64,000 bases of DNA from Sphingosinicella ginsenosidimutans (GTDB lineage Bacteria > Pseudomonadota > Alphaproteobacteria > Sphingomonadales > Sphingomonadaceae): positions 2,711,001 through 2,775,000 of the forward strand of contig NZ_VOQQ01000001.1 of NCBI RefSeq assembly GCF_007995055.1, in the 5' to 3' direction. The position numbers and the translations under genes were made by a program. Numbering within the stretch: the first letter of the stretch is position 1; every line of letters begins with the position of its first letter. The notes under the pieces are model-generated. The model did not search any database, was not told the origin of the DNA, and was given only the letters and a program-made list of their open reading frames with translations. Positions 25,964-34,487 of this stretch are shown piece by piece.

Positions 25964-26943
25964 CCGGCGAACAGCCCGGCGACCGTCTCGTAGGATCTGA
26001 GCCGCGCCGAATGATCGAAAATCTGCGCGGTGATCATCAGCTCGTCCGCGCCGGTGCGGGCGACGAATTCCTCGATCGCGGCCTTCACCGTCGCCGGTGA
26101 TCCGATCGCCGAGCAGGTGAGGAAATTGTCGACGATCGCCCGCGCACCGGGCGGCAGTGTCTCGGCATAATCCTTCATCGGCGGCGGCAATCTGGTCGGC
26201 CGGCCTGTGCGCAGGCTCACCACCGCCTGCTGGACGGAGGTCGCGAGCAGCTGTGCCTCCTCGTCCGTGTCGGCGGCAAAGGCGTTGAAGCCGAGCATCA
26301 CATAGGGCCGGTCGAGCTGCGCCGAAGGCTGGAACCGCTCGCGATAGACCCGGATCGCATCCATCATCGCGGCCGGCGCGAAATGCGAGGCGAAGGCATA
26401 AGGAAGGCCGAGCATCGCGGCGAGCTGCGCGCCGAACAGGCTCGATCCGAGGATCCACACCGGAATGTCGAGCCCCTCGCCGGGAAAGGCGCGCACCCGC
26501 TTGTCCTCGCCGCCTTTGAAATAGTCCATCAGCTCGACGACGTCGCGCGGGAACTGGTGCTCGTCGGAGGCGAGGTTGCGGCGCATCGCATAGGCCGCGG
26601 CCTGGTCCGTGCCCGGCGCGCGGCCGAGGCCGAGGTCGATCCGGCCGGGGAAGAGCGATTCGAGCGTCCCGAACTGCTCGGCGATGATCAGCGGCGCGTG
26701 GTTGGGCAGCATGATTCCGCCTGCCCCGATCCGGATCGTCGACGTGCCCTCACCGACGAAGGCAAGCGCCACCGCGGTTGCGGCGCTGGCGATCCCCGGC
26801 ATCGAATGATGCTCGGCCATCCAGAAGCGCTTGTAACCCCAGCGCTCGGCATGGCGGGCGAGGTCGCGCGAATTGAGCAGCGCCTGGCGGGCATCGCCGC
26901 CTTCGACGATCGGCGCGAGATCGAGGATGGAGAAGGGGATCAT
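25960..26943 (-). CDS. LLM-class (luciferase-like) flavin-dependent oxidoreductase
   Basis: A 327-residue TIM-barrel monooxygenase-like protein beginning [12 protein letters not shown]. The family signatures are [27 protein letters not shown] and [15 protein letters not shown]. The closest pattern is the MsnO8/YhbW-type subfamily of alkanal-monooxygenase-like proteins. Flavin (FMN/F420-type) binding is expected; the substrate is unknown. It converges with the cyclase gene with a 4-bp overlap and is divergent from addB. Confidence 0.87.
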   Translation of the reverse strand: MIPFSILDLAPIVEGGDARQALLNSRDLARHAERWGYKRFWMAEHHSMPGIASAATAVALAFVGEGTSTIRIGAGGIMLPNHAPLIIAEQFGTLESLFPGRIDLGLGRAPGTDQAAAYAMRRNLASDEHQFPRDVVELMDYFKGGEDKRVRAFPGEGLDIPVWILGSSLFGAQLAAMLGLPYAFASHFAPAAMMDAIRVYRERFQPSAQLDRPYVMLGFNAFAADTDEEAQLLATSVQQAVVSLRTGRPTRLPPPMKDYAETLPPGARAIVDNFLTCSAIGSPATVKAAIEEFVARTGADELMITAQIFDHSARLRSYETVAGLFAG

Positions 26944-27056
26944 CGCCCGGACATAGGAGCGCGCGGGCCGAGGTTCCAGCTTGCCCGGGCGACATCGGGG
27001 TCGAACGGCGCACGAGACCTGTTTCGCCGCGCCGTCCGGGCGGCTAGGCTCGCGGC

Positions 27057-29957
27057 GTGACACCCACCGTCTTCACCATTCCCCCGCACCGGGCCTTCGC
27101 CGACGCGCTCGCCGCCGGCCTGATGGACCGATATGGTCGGACCGACACCGGCCTTGCCCAGGGCGTCGTTCTGGTCCCGAACAATCGTGCACAGCGGGCG
27201 ATCCAGGATGCCTTCGTCCGGCAGGCGCAGCGCGGGCTGCTGCTTCCCCGGCTGGTGCCGATCGGCGATCCGGAACTCGACGAGCGGATCGGCGGCGCGC
27301 TCGATCCACTCGACGATGCGGCGACGGCGATTCCCCCCGCGATCGCGCCCATGGAGCGGCTGATGCTGCTCGGCCGACTGGTCGCCCGGCATCATAAGGG
27401 CGGGGCGGGGGAGGCGTTGCGGCTGGCCGAGGATCTGGCGCGCACGCTCGATCAACTGATCGTCGAGGAAGTTTCGCTCGATCGCGTCGCGCGCTTCGGC
27501 GATGCCTTGACGCCAGAACTGTCCGCGCACTGGCAGGCGTCGCTCGATCAGTTACGCCTGATCCTTGTCGAATGGCCGGAAATCCTGCGCGCGCGGGGCC
27601 GGATCGATCTTGCCGAACGGCGCGGACGGTTGCTCGACGCGCTGGCCCGGCGTTGGCGCGACACGCCGCCGCCCGGCTTCGTCTGCGCCGCCGGCATCAC
27701 CACCGGTGCGCCGGCGGTCGCGCGGCTGCTGCGCGTCATAGCGCGGATGCCCGAAGGGATGGTGGTGCTGCCGGCGCTCGACCTGGACATGCCGGCGGAC
27801 CAATGGGCGGCGCTCGGCCCGCACGATCAGGAGGCGAAGGAGGGCGGTCCCGCCCTGCGGTCGATCGAAACCCATCCGCAATTCCACCTGAAACTCCTGC
27901 TCGATCGCATGGGCGTCGCGCGCGCCGAGGTTGTGCGTTGGCGACGCGCGGGCGGCCCCAGCGGACCGCCGGCGCGGGGCAGGGCGGTCGCTCACGCAAT
28001 GGCCCCGCCCGCCTTCACCGAGACCTGGCAGCGGCTGAAGCCGCGCGAACGGCGCCTCACCGGCGTTCGGGCGCTCGAGTTGGCCGATCCGGCGGCCGAG
28101 GCGCAGGCGATCGCGCTTGCGCTGCGCGCCGCGCTGGAGGAGCCTGGGCGCACGGCGGCGTTGGTGACACCGGATCGGGCCCTGGCCCGGCGGGTTTCGG
28201 CGCACCTCAGGCGCTGGGGGATCGAAGCCGACGACAGCGCCGGCCGCCCGCTCTCGCAGACCCCCCCGGGCACGTTGCTGCTCGCCTTGGCGTCCGCGGC
28301 GGCCGAGCGGTTCGCACCGGTCCCGCTGCTGGCCCTCCTCAAGCATCCGCTGGTTCGCGCAGGGGAGGGGCGGACCGCCTGGCTCGACGGGGCCCGCCAG
28401 ATCGATCTGGCGCTTCGCGGCCCGCGCCCTGCCGCCGGGCTCGACGGCCTGGCAGATCATCTCGACGGCTCCGCCGCCAAATGGTGGCATGAGGTCGCCC
28501 CCTTGCTGGCGCCGCTCGAGGCCGCGTTTGAAGGGACGGACTTCGCGGCGCTGCTCGCAGCGCTGCGCGAGGTGGCGAGCGAATTGTGCGGCGACGAGCT
28601 GTGGTCCGGGCCCGCGGGCCGCGCCGCGGCGGATCTCTGGGCCGAGTTGGAGGACGCGGCGCCGCACGGCCCGGAACGTATCGAGCCGGTGGAGCTCCCG
28701 GACCTGCTCGACCGCCTGATGGCCGCCGTCGCGGTGCGCCCGCCCTACGGCCAGCATCCGCGCTTGTTCATCTGGGGGCTCATCGAAGCGCGGCTCCAGC
28801 GGACCGATCTGGTGATCCTGGGCGGCCTCAACGAGGGGGTGTGGCCGGCCTTGCCAGCGCCCGATCCATGGCTCGCGCCACGGCTTCGCTCGGAGCTGGG
28901 CTTGCCGTCGCTGGAGCGGCGCATCGGGCTCGCGGCGCATGATTTCGCCGCCGCCCTCGGCGCCCCCCAGGTGCTTGTCACGCGTGCCCGGCGCGATGCG
29001 CGGTCGCCCGCCATCGCGTCACGTTTCTGGTTGAGGCTTGAGGCGATGACCGGCGGCATGACGCGCGCGCCGCTGCTCGCCAAATGGGCCGCCGAGATCG
29101 ACCGTCCCGCCGTCTACCAGCCAGCGGGCCAGCCCAAACCGGCGCCCGCCGAGCGTCCGAAACGCATCTCCGTCACCGAGGTCGATCGCCTGAAGGCTGA
29201 TCCGTTCGCTTTCTACGCCCGCCGCGTGCTCGGCCTTTCCGCGCTCGACGCGGTGGACGCCGACCCGACGGCCGCCTGGCGCGGCAGCGAGGTCCACAAG
29301 GTGCTCGAAGCCTGGATGAAGGAGGATGATTGCGATCCCGCCAAGCTCCACCGGCGGGCCCGGGCTCTGCTCTCCGATGCCCGCGTCCACCCTTTCATGC
29401 GCGCCTTGTGGGAGCCGCGGCTGATGGAGGCGATCGACTTCATCGCCGATCGGGTCGCCGACGACCGCGCCGAGGGCCGCCGGCCCATCGTCGCGGAAGT
29501 CTCGGGCGAGATCGAGATTGCGGGCGTCCATCTGCGCGGCGTGGCCGATCGGGTCGATCGCCTCGCCGACGGCAGCCTCGCGATCGTCGACTACAAGACC
29601 GGCCACCCGCCCAAGCCGAAGGCCGTCGCTGCGGGCTATGCGCTCCAGCTCGGTCTCGTCGGGCTGATCGCCGAGCATGGCGGCTTTGCCGGCATCGACG
29701 GCCTGGCATCATGCTTCGAATATTGGTCGCTGGCGCGCAAGGGCGGGAAGCTCGGTTATGTCGCGAGCGCGGCGGGCGGCCGCAACGGGGTCGATCCCGT
29801 CGATTTCACGCGCATCGCCGCCCGACATTTCACGGAGGCGGCGGAGCGCTGGCTCACCGGGACCGAGCCGTTCACCGCCAAGCTTCACCCTGAATATGCG
29901 CCTTACGGGGATTACGACCAGCTGATGCGGCTCGACGAATGGTATGACCGGAGATGA
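27057..29957 (+). CDS. addB: AddB subunit of the AddAB double-strand-break repair helicase-nuclease
   Basis: AddB partners AddA to resect double-strand breaks and load RecA, the alphaproteobacterial counterpart of RecBCD. The 966-residue protein (GTG start) begins with [17 protein letters not shown], and [16 protein letters not shown] is typical of the degenerate N-terminal helicase part. The C-terminal RecB-type nuclease has [23 protein letters not shown] and the active-site strand LAIVDYKTG. In relatives I know, addA follows directly. Here it lies 9.5 kb downstream. Confidence 0.92.
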   Translation: MTPTVFTIPPHRAFADALAAGLMDRYGRTDTGLAQGVVLVPNNRAQRAIQDAFVRQAQRGLLLPRLVPIGDPELDERIGGALDPLDDAATAIPPAIAPMERLMLLGRLVARHHKGGAGEALRLAEDLARTLDQLIVEEVSLDRVARFGDALTPELSAHWQASLDQLRLILVEWPEILRARGRIDLAERRGRLLDALARRWRDTPPPGFVCAAGITTGAPAVARLLRVIARMPEGMVVLPALDLDMPADQWAALGPHDQEAKEGGPALRSIETHPQFHLKLLLDRMGVARAEVVRWRRAGGPSGPPARGRAVAHAMAPPAFTETWQRLKPRERRLTGVRALELADPAAEAQAIALALRAALEEPGRTAALVTPDRALARRVSAHLRRWGIEADDSAGRPLSQTPPGTLLLALASAAAERFAPVPLLALLKHPLVRAGEGRTAWLDGARQIDLALRGPRPAAGLDGLADHLDGSAAKWWHEVAPLLAPLEAAFEGTDFAALLAALREVASELCGDELWSGPAGRAAADLWAELEDAAPHGPERIEPVELPDLLDRLMAAVAVRPPYGQHPRLFIWGLIEARLQRTDLVILGGLNEGVWPALPAPDPWLAPRLRSELGLPSLERRIGLAAHDFAAALGAPQVLVTRARRDARSPAIASRFWLRLEAMTGGMTRAPLLAKWAAEIDRPAVYQPAGQPKPAPAERPKRISVTEVDRLKADPFAFYARRVLGLSALDAVDADPTAAWRGSEVHKVLEAWMKEDDCDPAKLHRRARALLSDARVHPFMRALWEPRLMEAIDFIADRVADDRAEGRRPIVAEVSGEIEIAGVHLRGVADRVDRLADGSLAIVDYKTGHPPKPKAVAAGYALQLGLVGLIAEHGGFAGIDGLASCFEYWSLARKGGKLGYVASAAGGRNGVDPVDFTRIAARHFTEAAERWLTGTEPFTAKLHPEYAPYGDYDQLMRLDEWYDRR

Positions 29958-29960
29958 GGC

Positions 29961-30335
29961 CTACATGCCGCTGATGCTGGCGCCTTCGCCGGGCCTCGCC
30001 GGGGTCGCGGGGCGCGCTGCGCTTGCCGGCTCCGGGCAGCGCGCGGCGAGCGCGACCCGCCTGTTGCGGCGGTGCGGCCGGTCCGCGGCAAGCCGCGTCT
30101 CGCCATGCGCGCTCCGCCATTCGTCATAAGCGGCGCGCACCCCTCGCTCGTAGAGCTGGATGCAGCGATCGTCATTGCGGTCGCGACGGCATGGCCGCCA
30201 GTTGGTCGCCGGGGTCGTCGCGGCCGTGGCGCCTCCGTCGAGGTCGATCGTGTAGGATAGACGCGGCGGGGCCGGATAGGCCGCCCCGATCAGGATGAAG
30301 GCGGACAAGGCGGCGAGAAGGATTGGCTTGTTCAC
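29961..30335 (-). CDS. Small exported Arg-rich hypothetical protein
   Basis: The GTG at 30335 is taken as start because GGGAGGA lies 8 bases upstream, giving 124 residues. A signal peptide (VNKPILLAALSAFILIGAA) is followed by SYTIDLDGGATAATTP, a CRRDRNDDRC motif and a Pro/Arg/Ala-rich tail. The two cysteines could form a disulfide in the periplasm. I do not recognise the family. Its stop lies 3 bp from the addB stop, in convergent orientation. Confidence 0.55.
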   Translation of the reverse strand: MNKPILLAALSAFILIGAAYPAPPRLSYTIDLDGGATAATTPATNWRPCRRDRNDDRCIQLYERGVRAAYDEWRSAHGETRLAADRPHRRNRRVALAARCPEPASAARPATPARPGEGASISGM

Positions 30336-30405
30336 GATGGCGTTCCTCCCTGCGGGACTCGCGACATCTAGCACGGTTGACGAACATGGTTAACGCTGCG
30401 TCGGA

Positions 30406-31170
30406 TCAGGCGAGGCTGTTCCACACGCCGTAAAGGCTGGTGACGGTCAACACGACGCCGACCAGGGTCAGCATCCGATCCGGGTGGAGACGCTTTGCGA
30501 GGAAACCGCCGAGCGGCGCGGCGAGAATTCCGCCGATCAGCAAGCCGATCGTCACCGCGGTGAACGCCTCCAGCCCGAGCGTCGCGATGAAGGTCGCCGA
30601 GATCGTGACGGTCAGGAAGAATTCGGCGGTGTTGACGGTGCCGACGACATTGCGCGGATTGGCGCCCTGGATGAGCAGGTTGCTCGTCACGATCGGTCCC
30701 CATCCGCCGCCGCCGGCCGCATCGAGAAAGCCGCCGACCAGCCCGAGGGGGACGATCACCTTCGGCCGCTTCTCGACATGGCGGTGCATCAGGCCCCGCC
30801 ACAGCAGATAGAGGCCGATGATGGTGAGATAGGCAAGGACGAGGGGACGCGCGACCTCGCCCGGGATCGAGGTCAGGACATAGGCGCCGGTGATCCCGCC
30901 GATCAGGCCGGGCAGGACGATGCGAACGAAGAGCCACCAATCGACATTGCGGTGGAGAACGTGGCTGATCGCGGAGACGGCGGTCGTGAAGCTCTCGGCC
31001 GTGTGGACGGTCGCGGAGGCGACGCGCGGGGCCACGCCAAGGCTGATCAGCAGCGTGTTCGAAATGACGCCGAACGCCATGCCGAGCGCGCCATCGACAA
31101 GCTGAGCCGCGAACCCGACAAGGACGAAGGGCAGGATCTGCGAGGGATCAAGGACGCTGAGATCGGGCAA
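30406..31170 (-). CDS. TauE/SafE-family membrane permease (sulfite/sulfonate exporter-like)
   Basis: A 254-residue protein with about 8 membrane helices. The TauE/SafE (DUF81) signatures include GFAAQLVDGALGMAFG near the N-terminus and VGGFLDAAGGGGWGPI in the middle. Members move sulfite, sulfoacetate, taurine-derived or other small anions. The start is TTG at 31168-31170, supported by AAGGAG 7 bases upstream; no ATG is near. A strongly structured leader lies between 31207 and 31268, just before the ribosome-binding site. Confidence 0.85.
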   Translation of the reverse strand: MPDLSVLDPSQILPFVLVGFAAQLVDGALGMAFGVISNTLLISLGVAPRVASATVHTAESFTTAVSAISHVLHRNVDWWLFVRIVLPGLIGGITGAYVLTSIPGEVARPLVLAYLTIIGLYLLWRGLMHRHVEKRPKVIVPLGLVGGFLDAAGGGGWGPIVTSNLLIQGANPRNVVGTVNTAEFFLTVTISATFIATLGLEAFTAVTIGLLIGGILAAPLGGFLAKRLHPDRMLTLVGVVLTVTSLYGVWNSLA

Positions 31171-31206
31171 GAAAGCTCTCCTTGCTCGTAGAAACCGCAG
31201 GTTGCC

Positions 31207-31268
31207 CCTGTCGCCCAGCCGCCTTGCGCCGAGGCGGTGGAAATCATGGCCGGCTGGACGGCGACAGG
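31207..31268 (-). promoter_or_regulatory. Structured 5-prime leader of the TauE/SafE gene (riboswitch-like candidate)
   Basis: On the minus strand CCTGTCGC (31268-31261) pairs with GCGACAGG (31214-31207). Just inside, after a 3-base bulge, CCAGCC pairs with GGCTGG. The apical part holds a further small CGCC/GGCG helix. The outer stem ends 36 bases before the TTG, leaving GGCAACCTGCGG and the AAGGAG site on the 3-prime side. Fourteen long-range base pairs in a leader are unlikely by chance. Ligand and mechanism are unknown. Confidence 0.5.
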
Positions 31269-31377
31269 TACCGCACCCAGTCCAAAATTAGTAATTCGTA
31301 AACCCTTTCCGGCCGAAAGTAGCACGTCTGTGTGAGGCTGGGCGCGACGACCCGCTTTTGGAAGGTCCAGGACGCTG

Positions 31378-32337
31378 TTGGATACCGTCTATTCGCTGTC
31401 CGGTGACGTGCCGCCGCTCGATCCGGCGCTGTTCGTCGCCGAGGACTCGTCGCTGCAGCCGGGCGCGCTCATCGTCGGCAGCATCCGACAGCTTTGCCTC
31501 GTCCGCAAGATCAGCGCCGGCGGCGCCGTCCTCCATGCCGATCTCCCGATGGAAGAGGGGCAGCGGCTTGAGCTCGAACTCGAAACCGGCGAACAGCTCG
31601 ACGGAGTCATCGCGTGGAAGCGCGGCCTGGAATTCGGCCTGCGCTTCGAAGAGCGAATCGACATCCTCCCCATTCTTGCCCGCAATCTCGCCAGCCAGCC
31701 GGGCGAGCGCCGTCGCATGCCCCGCGTCGAGATCGCCGCGCCGGCGCTCATCGAAACAGGCGCAGGGACCGAGCTCGTAACCGTCCGCGACATTGCCCAG
31801 GGCGGGTCCAAGGTCGAAACGCCCCATCCGCTCGCCGTGGACGAGCGCGTCGTGCTGACCCCCGAGGGCCTTCGCCCGATCGAAGGCGTCGTGCGCTGGG
31901 TGGAGGGGCGGATCGCCGGCGTCTCTTTCCAGGCCGAGCTTCCCTGGCAGGAGCTCATCCCCTGGCTGCGCGCGCGTCGCGACGCCGGGCCCGCGCCGTT
32001 CCTTTCCGAGGCATCCGGGGGCGAAAGCGGATCCGCTGCACGGACAGGCGAGGATCCGGTCGATCCCGGCCTCCATCTCAACCTGCCCGCGCGGGTGCGC
32101 GAGGGGACGCGTCGCTGGTCGATCGACGTTTCGACGCTGACCACGCGCAATGTCGAATTCGAATGTTTCGCAGCGTTGCGCCTCGGCACCTTGCTGTGGA
32201 TCGTGCTGCCCGGTCTTGAGGGATGGCCGGCGCGGATCGTCGAGATCGACGGGTATCGCTTCACATGCGAATTCACGCAGCCGCTCCATCCCGCGGTGCT
32301 CGAAAGGGTGCTTGCGCTCGCGAACAGCGAGGGGTGA
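31378..32337 (+). CDS. Multi-PilZ-domain protein (c-di-GMP binding candidate)
   Basis: A 319-residue soluble protein that appears to contain three PilZ-like beta barrels, at about residues 26-95, 109-190 and 228-312. Only the middle one keeps c-di-GMP motifs: RxxxR as RRMPR (112-116) and D-x-A-x-G-G (DIAQGG, 138-143). The first has KISAGGA, and the third has neither clearly. The start is TTG at 31378. Binding of c-di-GMP by the second barrel is inferred; the outer barrels may be structural. It is followed by the DUF4893-like lipoprotein gene after 4 bp. Confidence 0.75.
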   Translation: MDTVYSLSGDVPPLDPALFVAEDSSLQPGALIVGSIRQLCLVRKISAGGAVLHADLPMEEGQRLELELETGEQLDGVIAWKRGLEFGLRFEERIDILPILARNLASQPGERRRMPRVEIAAPALIETGAGTELVTVRDIAQGGSKVETPHPLAVDERVVLTPEGLRPIEGVVRWVEGRIAGVSFQAELPWQELIPWLRARRDAGPAPFLSEASGGESGSAARTGEDPVDPGLHLNLPARVREGTRRWSIDVSTLTTRNVEFECFAALRLGTLLWIVLPGLEGWPARIVEIDGYRFTCEFTQPLHPAVLERVLALANSEG

Positions 32338-32341
32338 GAAG

Positions 32342-33001
32342 GTGCGCGGGCGACGGCGCCTCGCTTTCCTGCTGAGCGTCTGCGGGCTTGCGTCCTGCCA
32401 GACGCATCCCGCCCCCGGCCCCGCGGCCCCGGCCGAAACATTGCCGTCACCGGGACAGCCTGTCTGGCGCGACGCGATCCGCGATTCCGATCTCGATCGT
32501 CTGGCGCGGCTCGACGCTGCATGGCGCGAGGGACTGGGAATGGCGCGGGCCGCAGGTTTCGCGCGTCGCGTCGCGGGGGAGGGGGTGCTCCTCGATCCGG
32601 CCGCGGCGCAGCCTCGCGCCGCGCCCGCCCCCGGACCCTATCGGTGCCGGCTGATCCGCCTTGGCGCGGGCCCGCGCGGGCGCGCCTTCACCGCCTATCC
32701 GAGTTACTTCTGCCATGTATCCGTGGACGGCGACGAACTGGCGCTGACCAAGCAGACCGGAGCTGAGCGGCCGGGTGGCTATCTGTGGTCGGACGGCGAT
32801 CGCCGGATGATCTTCCTGGGCGCGACCGCGATCGGGGATGAGGCGTCACCGCCAGCCTATGGGGAGGACGATTCGCGTGACCTTGTCGGCATTGTCGAAC
32901 GCGTCGCGCCGATGCGCTACCGCCTTGTGCTGCCCTGGACCAGGAGCGGCGCGAAACTCGATGTCATCGAGCTCATTCCCTACGTGCCGCTGACCGACTG
33001 A
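32342..33001 (+). CDS. DUF4893-like lipoprotein
   Basis: A 219-residue protein starting with GTG at 32342 (GAGGGGTGAGAAG upstream). A short signal sequence ends in the lipobox LASC with lipidated Cys19, followed by a Pro-rich linker. The globular part contains WRDAIRDSDLDRLARLDAAW and a beta-rich stretch (GPYRCRLIRLG, YFCHVSVDGDELALTKQTG, PGGYLWSDGDRRMIFLGA). This matches the DUF4893 proteins frequent in sphingomonads, of unknown function. It is probably co-transcribed with the PilZ gene. Confidence 0.75.
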   Translation: MRGRRRLAFLLSVCGLASCQTHPAPGPAAPAETLPSPGQPVWRDAIRDSDLDRLARLDAAWREGLGMARAAGFARRVAGEGVLLDPAAAQPRAAPAPGPYRCRLIRLGAGPRGRAFTAYPSYFCHVSVDGDELALTKQTGAERPGGYLWSDGDRRMIFLGATAIGDEASPPAYGEDDSRDLVGIVERVAPMRYRLVLPWTRSGAKLDVIELIPYVPLTD

Positions 33002-33010
33002 GGCCGCGGC

Positions 33011-33226
33011 TCAGCTCTTCTCGCCCGTCTTCCGCCCACGATTGGCGTAAAGCAGCGCCGCGACGAGCGCGGCCGATCCAATGCCGATTGCGGCGCCGGC
33101 AACGATCTGGCGGGTCCGCTTTCCTCCCGGAGCGCGGGTCTCGTCACGGGACTCGGCCGGCTCGGACGTCTTGTCCTTGTCGGCGGCGGATGGCGTTGGT
33201 TCGCGCGACATCATTCCTCGCATCAT
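33011..33226 (-). CDS. Small single-pass membrane protein
   Basis: A 71-residue frame with an acidic/polar N-terminal half, a basic GKRTRQ stretch and one hydrophobic helix (IVAGAAIGIGSAALVAALLYA), ending NRGRKTGEKS. The start could be any of several clustered ATGs at 33209-33226. The clean membrane helix with positive flanks supports a real gene, but homology is unknown. It converges with the DUF4893 gene. Confidence 0.5.
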   Translation of the reverse strand: MMRGMMSREPTPSAADKDKTSEPAESRDETRAPGGKRTRQIVAGAAIGIGSAALVAALLYANRGRKTGEKS

Positions 33227-33335
33227 CGTTGAACCGGCACCCTAGCGCCTTCGCCGGGCGCGCGAAAGCCGGGCCGCCGCGCATGCAAAACGGGCGGCCC
33301 GCCTGGACCGCCCGTCCCGCAGAATTCAACCCGTT

Positions 33336-33791
33336 CTAGTGGTGGCGGCCGCGACCGCACCGTGCCGGATCGGCCCAGCTGCCGCTGTCGCTGTCGGTCA
33401 GACCCGAGCAGCGATTCCCGCGGCGGCCACGTCCGTTGCCGCCGGGATCGGCGTTGCTGCCGCTGTCTCCGTCGGTGAGGCCGGTCGCGCGCCGGCCGCG
33501 ACCATTGCCGGCCTGATCGGCGTTCGGGCCGGTATCGCTGTCGGTGATCCCGCTCCGGCGGCCGCCCCCGCGGCCGTGACCGGCCCGGTCGGCGTTTGGA
33601 CCGCTGTCGCTGTCCGTTGCTCCGGTATAGCCGCGGCCCGCCGGATCGGCATTGGACCCGCTGTCGGAATCGCTAACCTGCAGGGCATGAGCGGATTCGC
33701 CCAGGATGGTCAGGGCTGCACCGCCGGCGACCGCCCCGCCGGCCACGCGGCCGAGGAACGAACGCCGACTGATCTTACGCGTCGGTTTCAT
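33336..33791 (-). CDS. Tat-exported acidic tandem-repeat protein
   Basis: A 151-residue protein beginning MKPTRKISRRSFLGR with a twin-arginine signal (SRRSFLG) and a signal-peptidase site near SAHA-LQ. The mature part is five repeats of about 20-26 residues starting at residues 40, 59, 83, 106 and 132. The shared unit is T-D-S-D-S-G-x-N-A-D-x-x-G-x-G-R-G. The Asp/Ser/Asn spacing (DSDSGSNAD) resembles calcium-binding loops such as those of thrombospondin type 3 or dockerin. Two Cys (128 and 145) occur only in the last two repeats. GGGGAGAG lies 6 bases before the ATG. The function is unknown. Confidence 0.75.
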   Translation of the reverse strand: MKPTRKISRRSFLGRVAGGAVAGGAALTILGESAHALQVSDSDSGSNADPAGRGYTGATDSDSGPNADRAGHGRGGGRRSGITDSDTGPNADQAGNGRGRRATGLTDGDSGSNADPGGNGRGRRGNRCSGLTDSDSGSWADPARCGRGRHH

Positions 33792-33935
33792 TTTGACTCT
33801 CCCCAAGGTCCGCCGCGAAGCACCACTCCAAGCAGCCAGAATAGAGTCGGCGCCAGGCGGACGGCGGGCACCGTAATTGAGGCAGGTGCGCTGTCAAGGA
33901 GAGACGCTGGGCGCCAAAGCCTGTAGGCTGCCCGG

Positions 33936-34487
33936 ATGACCATCGGCTGCACGACCTTCGAGACCCGGATCGGGATCTGCGGCATCGTCTGGAGCGTTGC
34001 GGGCGTGGTCGGCGTTCACTTCCCGGAGGTGGACGCCGGCCGCGCGCGGGCCGCGCTCCAGCGCCGCTTTCCCGATGCTCGGGCGGCGCCGCCACCGCCG
34101 ACCATCTCCGCCGCCATCGAGAGAATCGGGGCGCACTTGCGAGGGACGCCGGTGGATTATGGCGATATCGGGCTGGACACGCGCGGCGTCGGCGCCTTCG
34201 AGATGAGGGTTTACGCGCAGGCGCGCGCGATCCCGCCGGGCGAGACGAGGACTTATGGAGCCGTTGCGTCCGCCCTCGGAGACCCGATGCTGTCGCGCGC
34301 GGTCGGCCAGGCCCTCGGCCGCAACCCGTGGCCGATCGTCATCCCGTGCCATCGCGTGACCGCCGCCGACGGCCGCACCGGTGGATTTTCAGCGCCCGGC
34401 GGCGCCGCGACCAAGTTGAAGCTGCTCGAGATCGAGGGCGCGCTCGCTCCCGAAGCTCTGCCGCTCTTCGCGCCGCGCGAAGGCTAG
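33936..34487 (+). CDS. ogt: Methylated-DNA-[protein]-cysteine S-methyltransferase
   Basis: This suicide repair protein removes methyl or alkyl groups from O6-alkylguanine. Of its 183 residues, the conserved C-terminal domain has helix-turn-helix residues (TYGAVASALGDPMLSRAVGQALGRNP) and the acceptor Cys138 in IPCHRV. The N-terminal 80 residues are divergent and lack the metal-binding Cys set of Ada. Its stop overlaps the stop of the convergent histidine kinase gene by 4 bp. Confidence 0.9.
   Translation: MTIGCTTFETRIGICGIVWSVAGVVGVHFPEVDAGRARAALQRRFPDARAAPPPPTISAAIERIGAHLRGTPVDYGDIGLDTRGVGAFEMRVYAQARAIPPGETRTYGAVASALGDPMLSRAVGQALGRNPWPIVIPCHRVTAADGRTGGFSAPGGAATKLKLLEIEGALAPEALPLFAPREG

Noticed and set aside
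31171..31320. SAM-II riboswitch in front of the TauE/SafE gene
   Set aside because: The leader is structured, but I could not align it with the compact SAM-II pseudoknot pattern. It is therefore reported as an unassigned leader only.
33336..33791. Tandem repeats as a CRISPR array
   Set aside because: The repeats are in-frame, differ in sequence, have unequal spacing and encode a Tat-signal protein.
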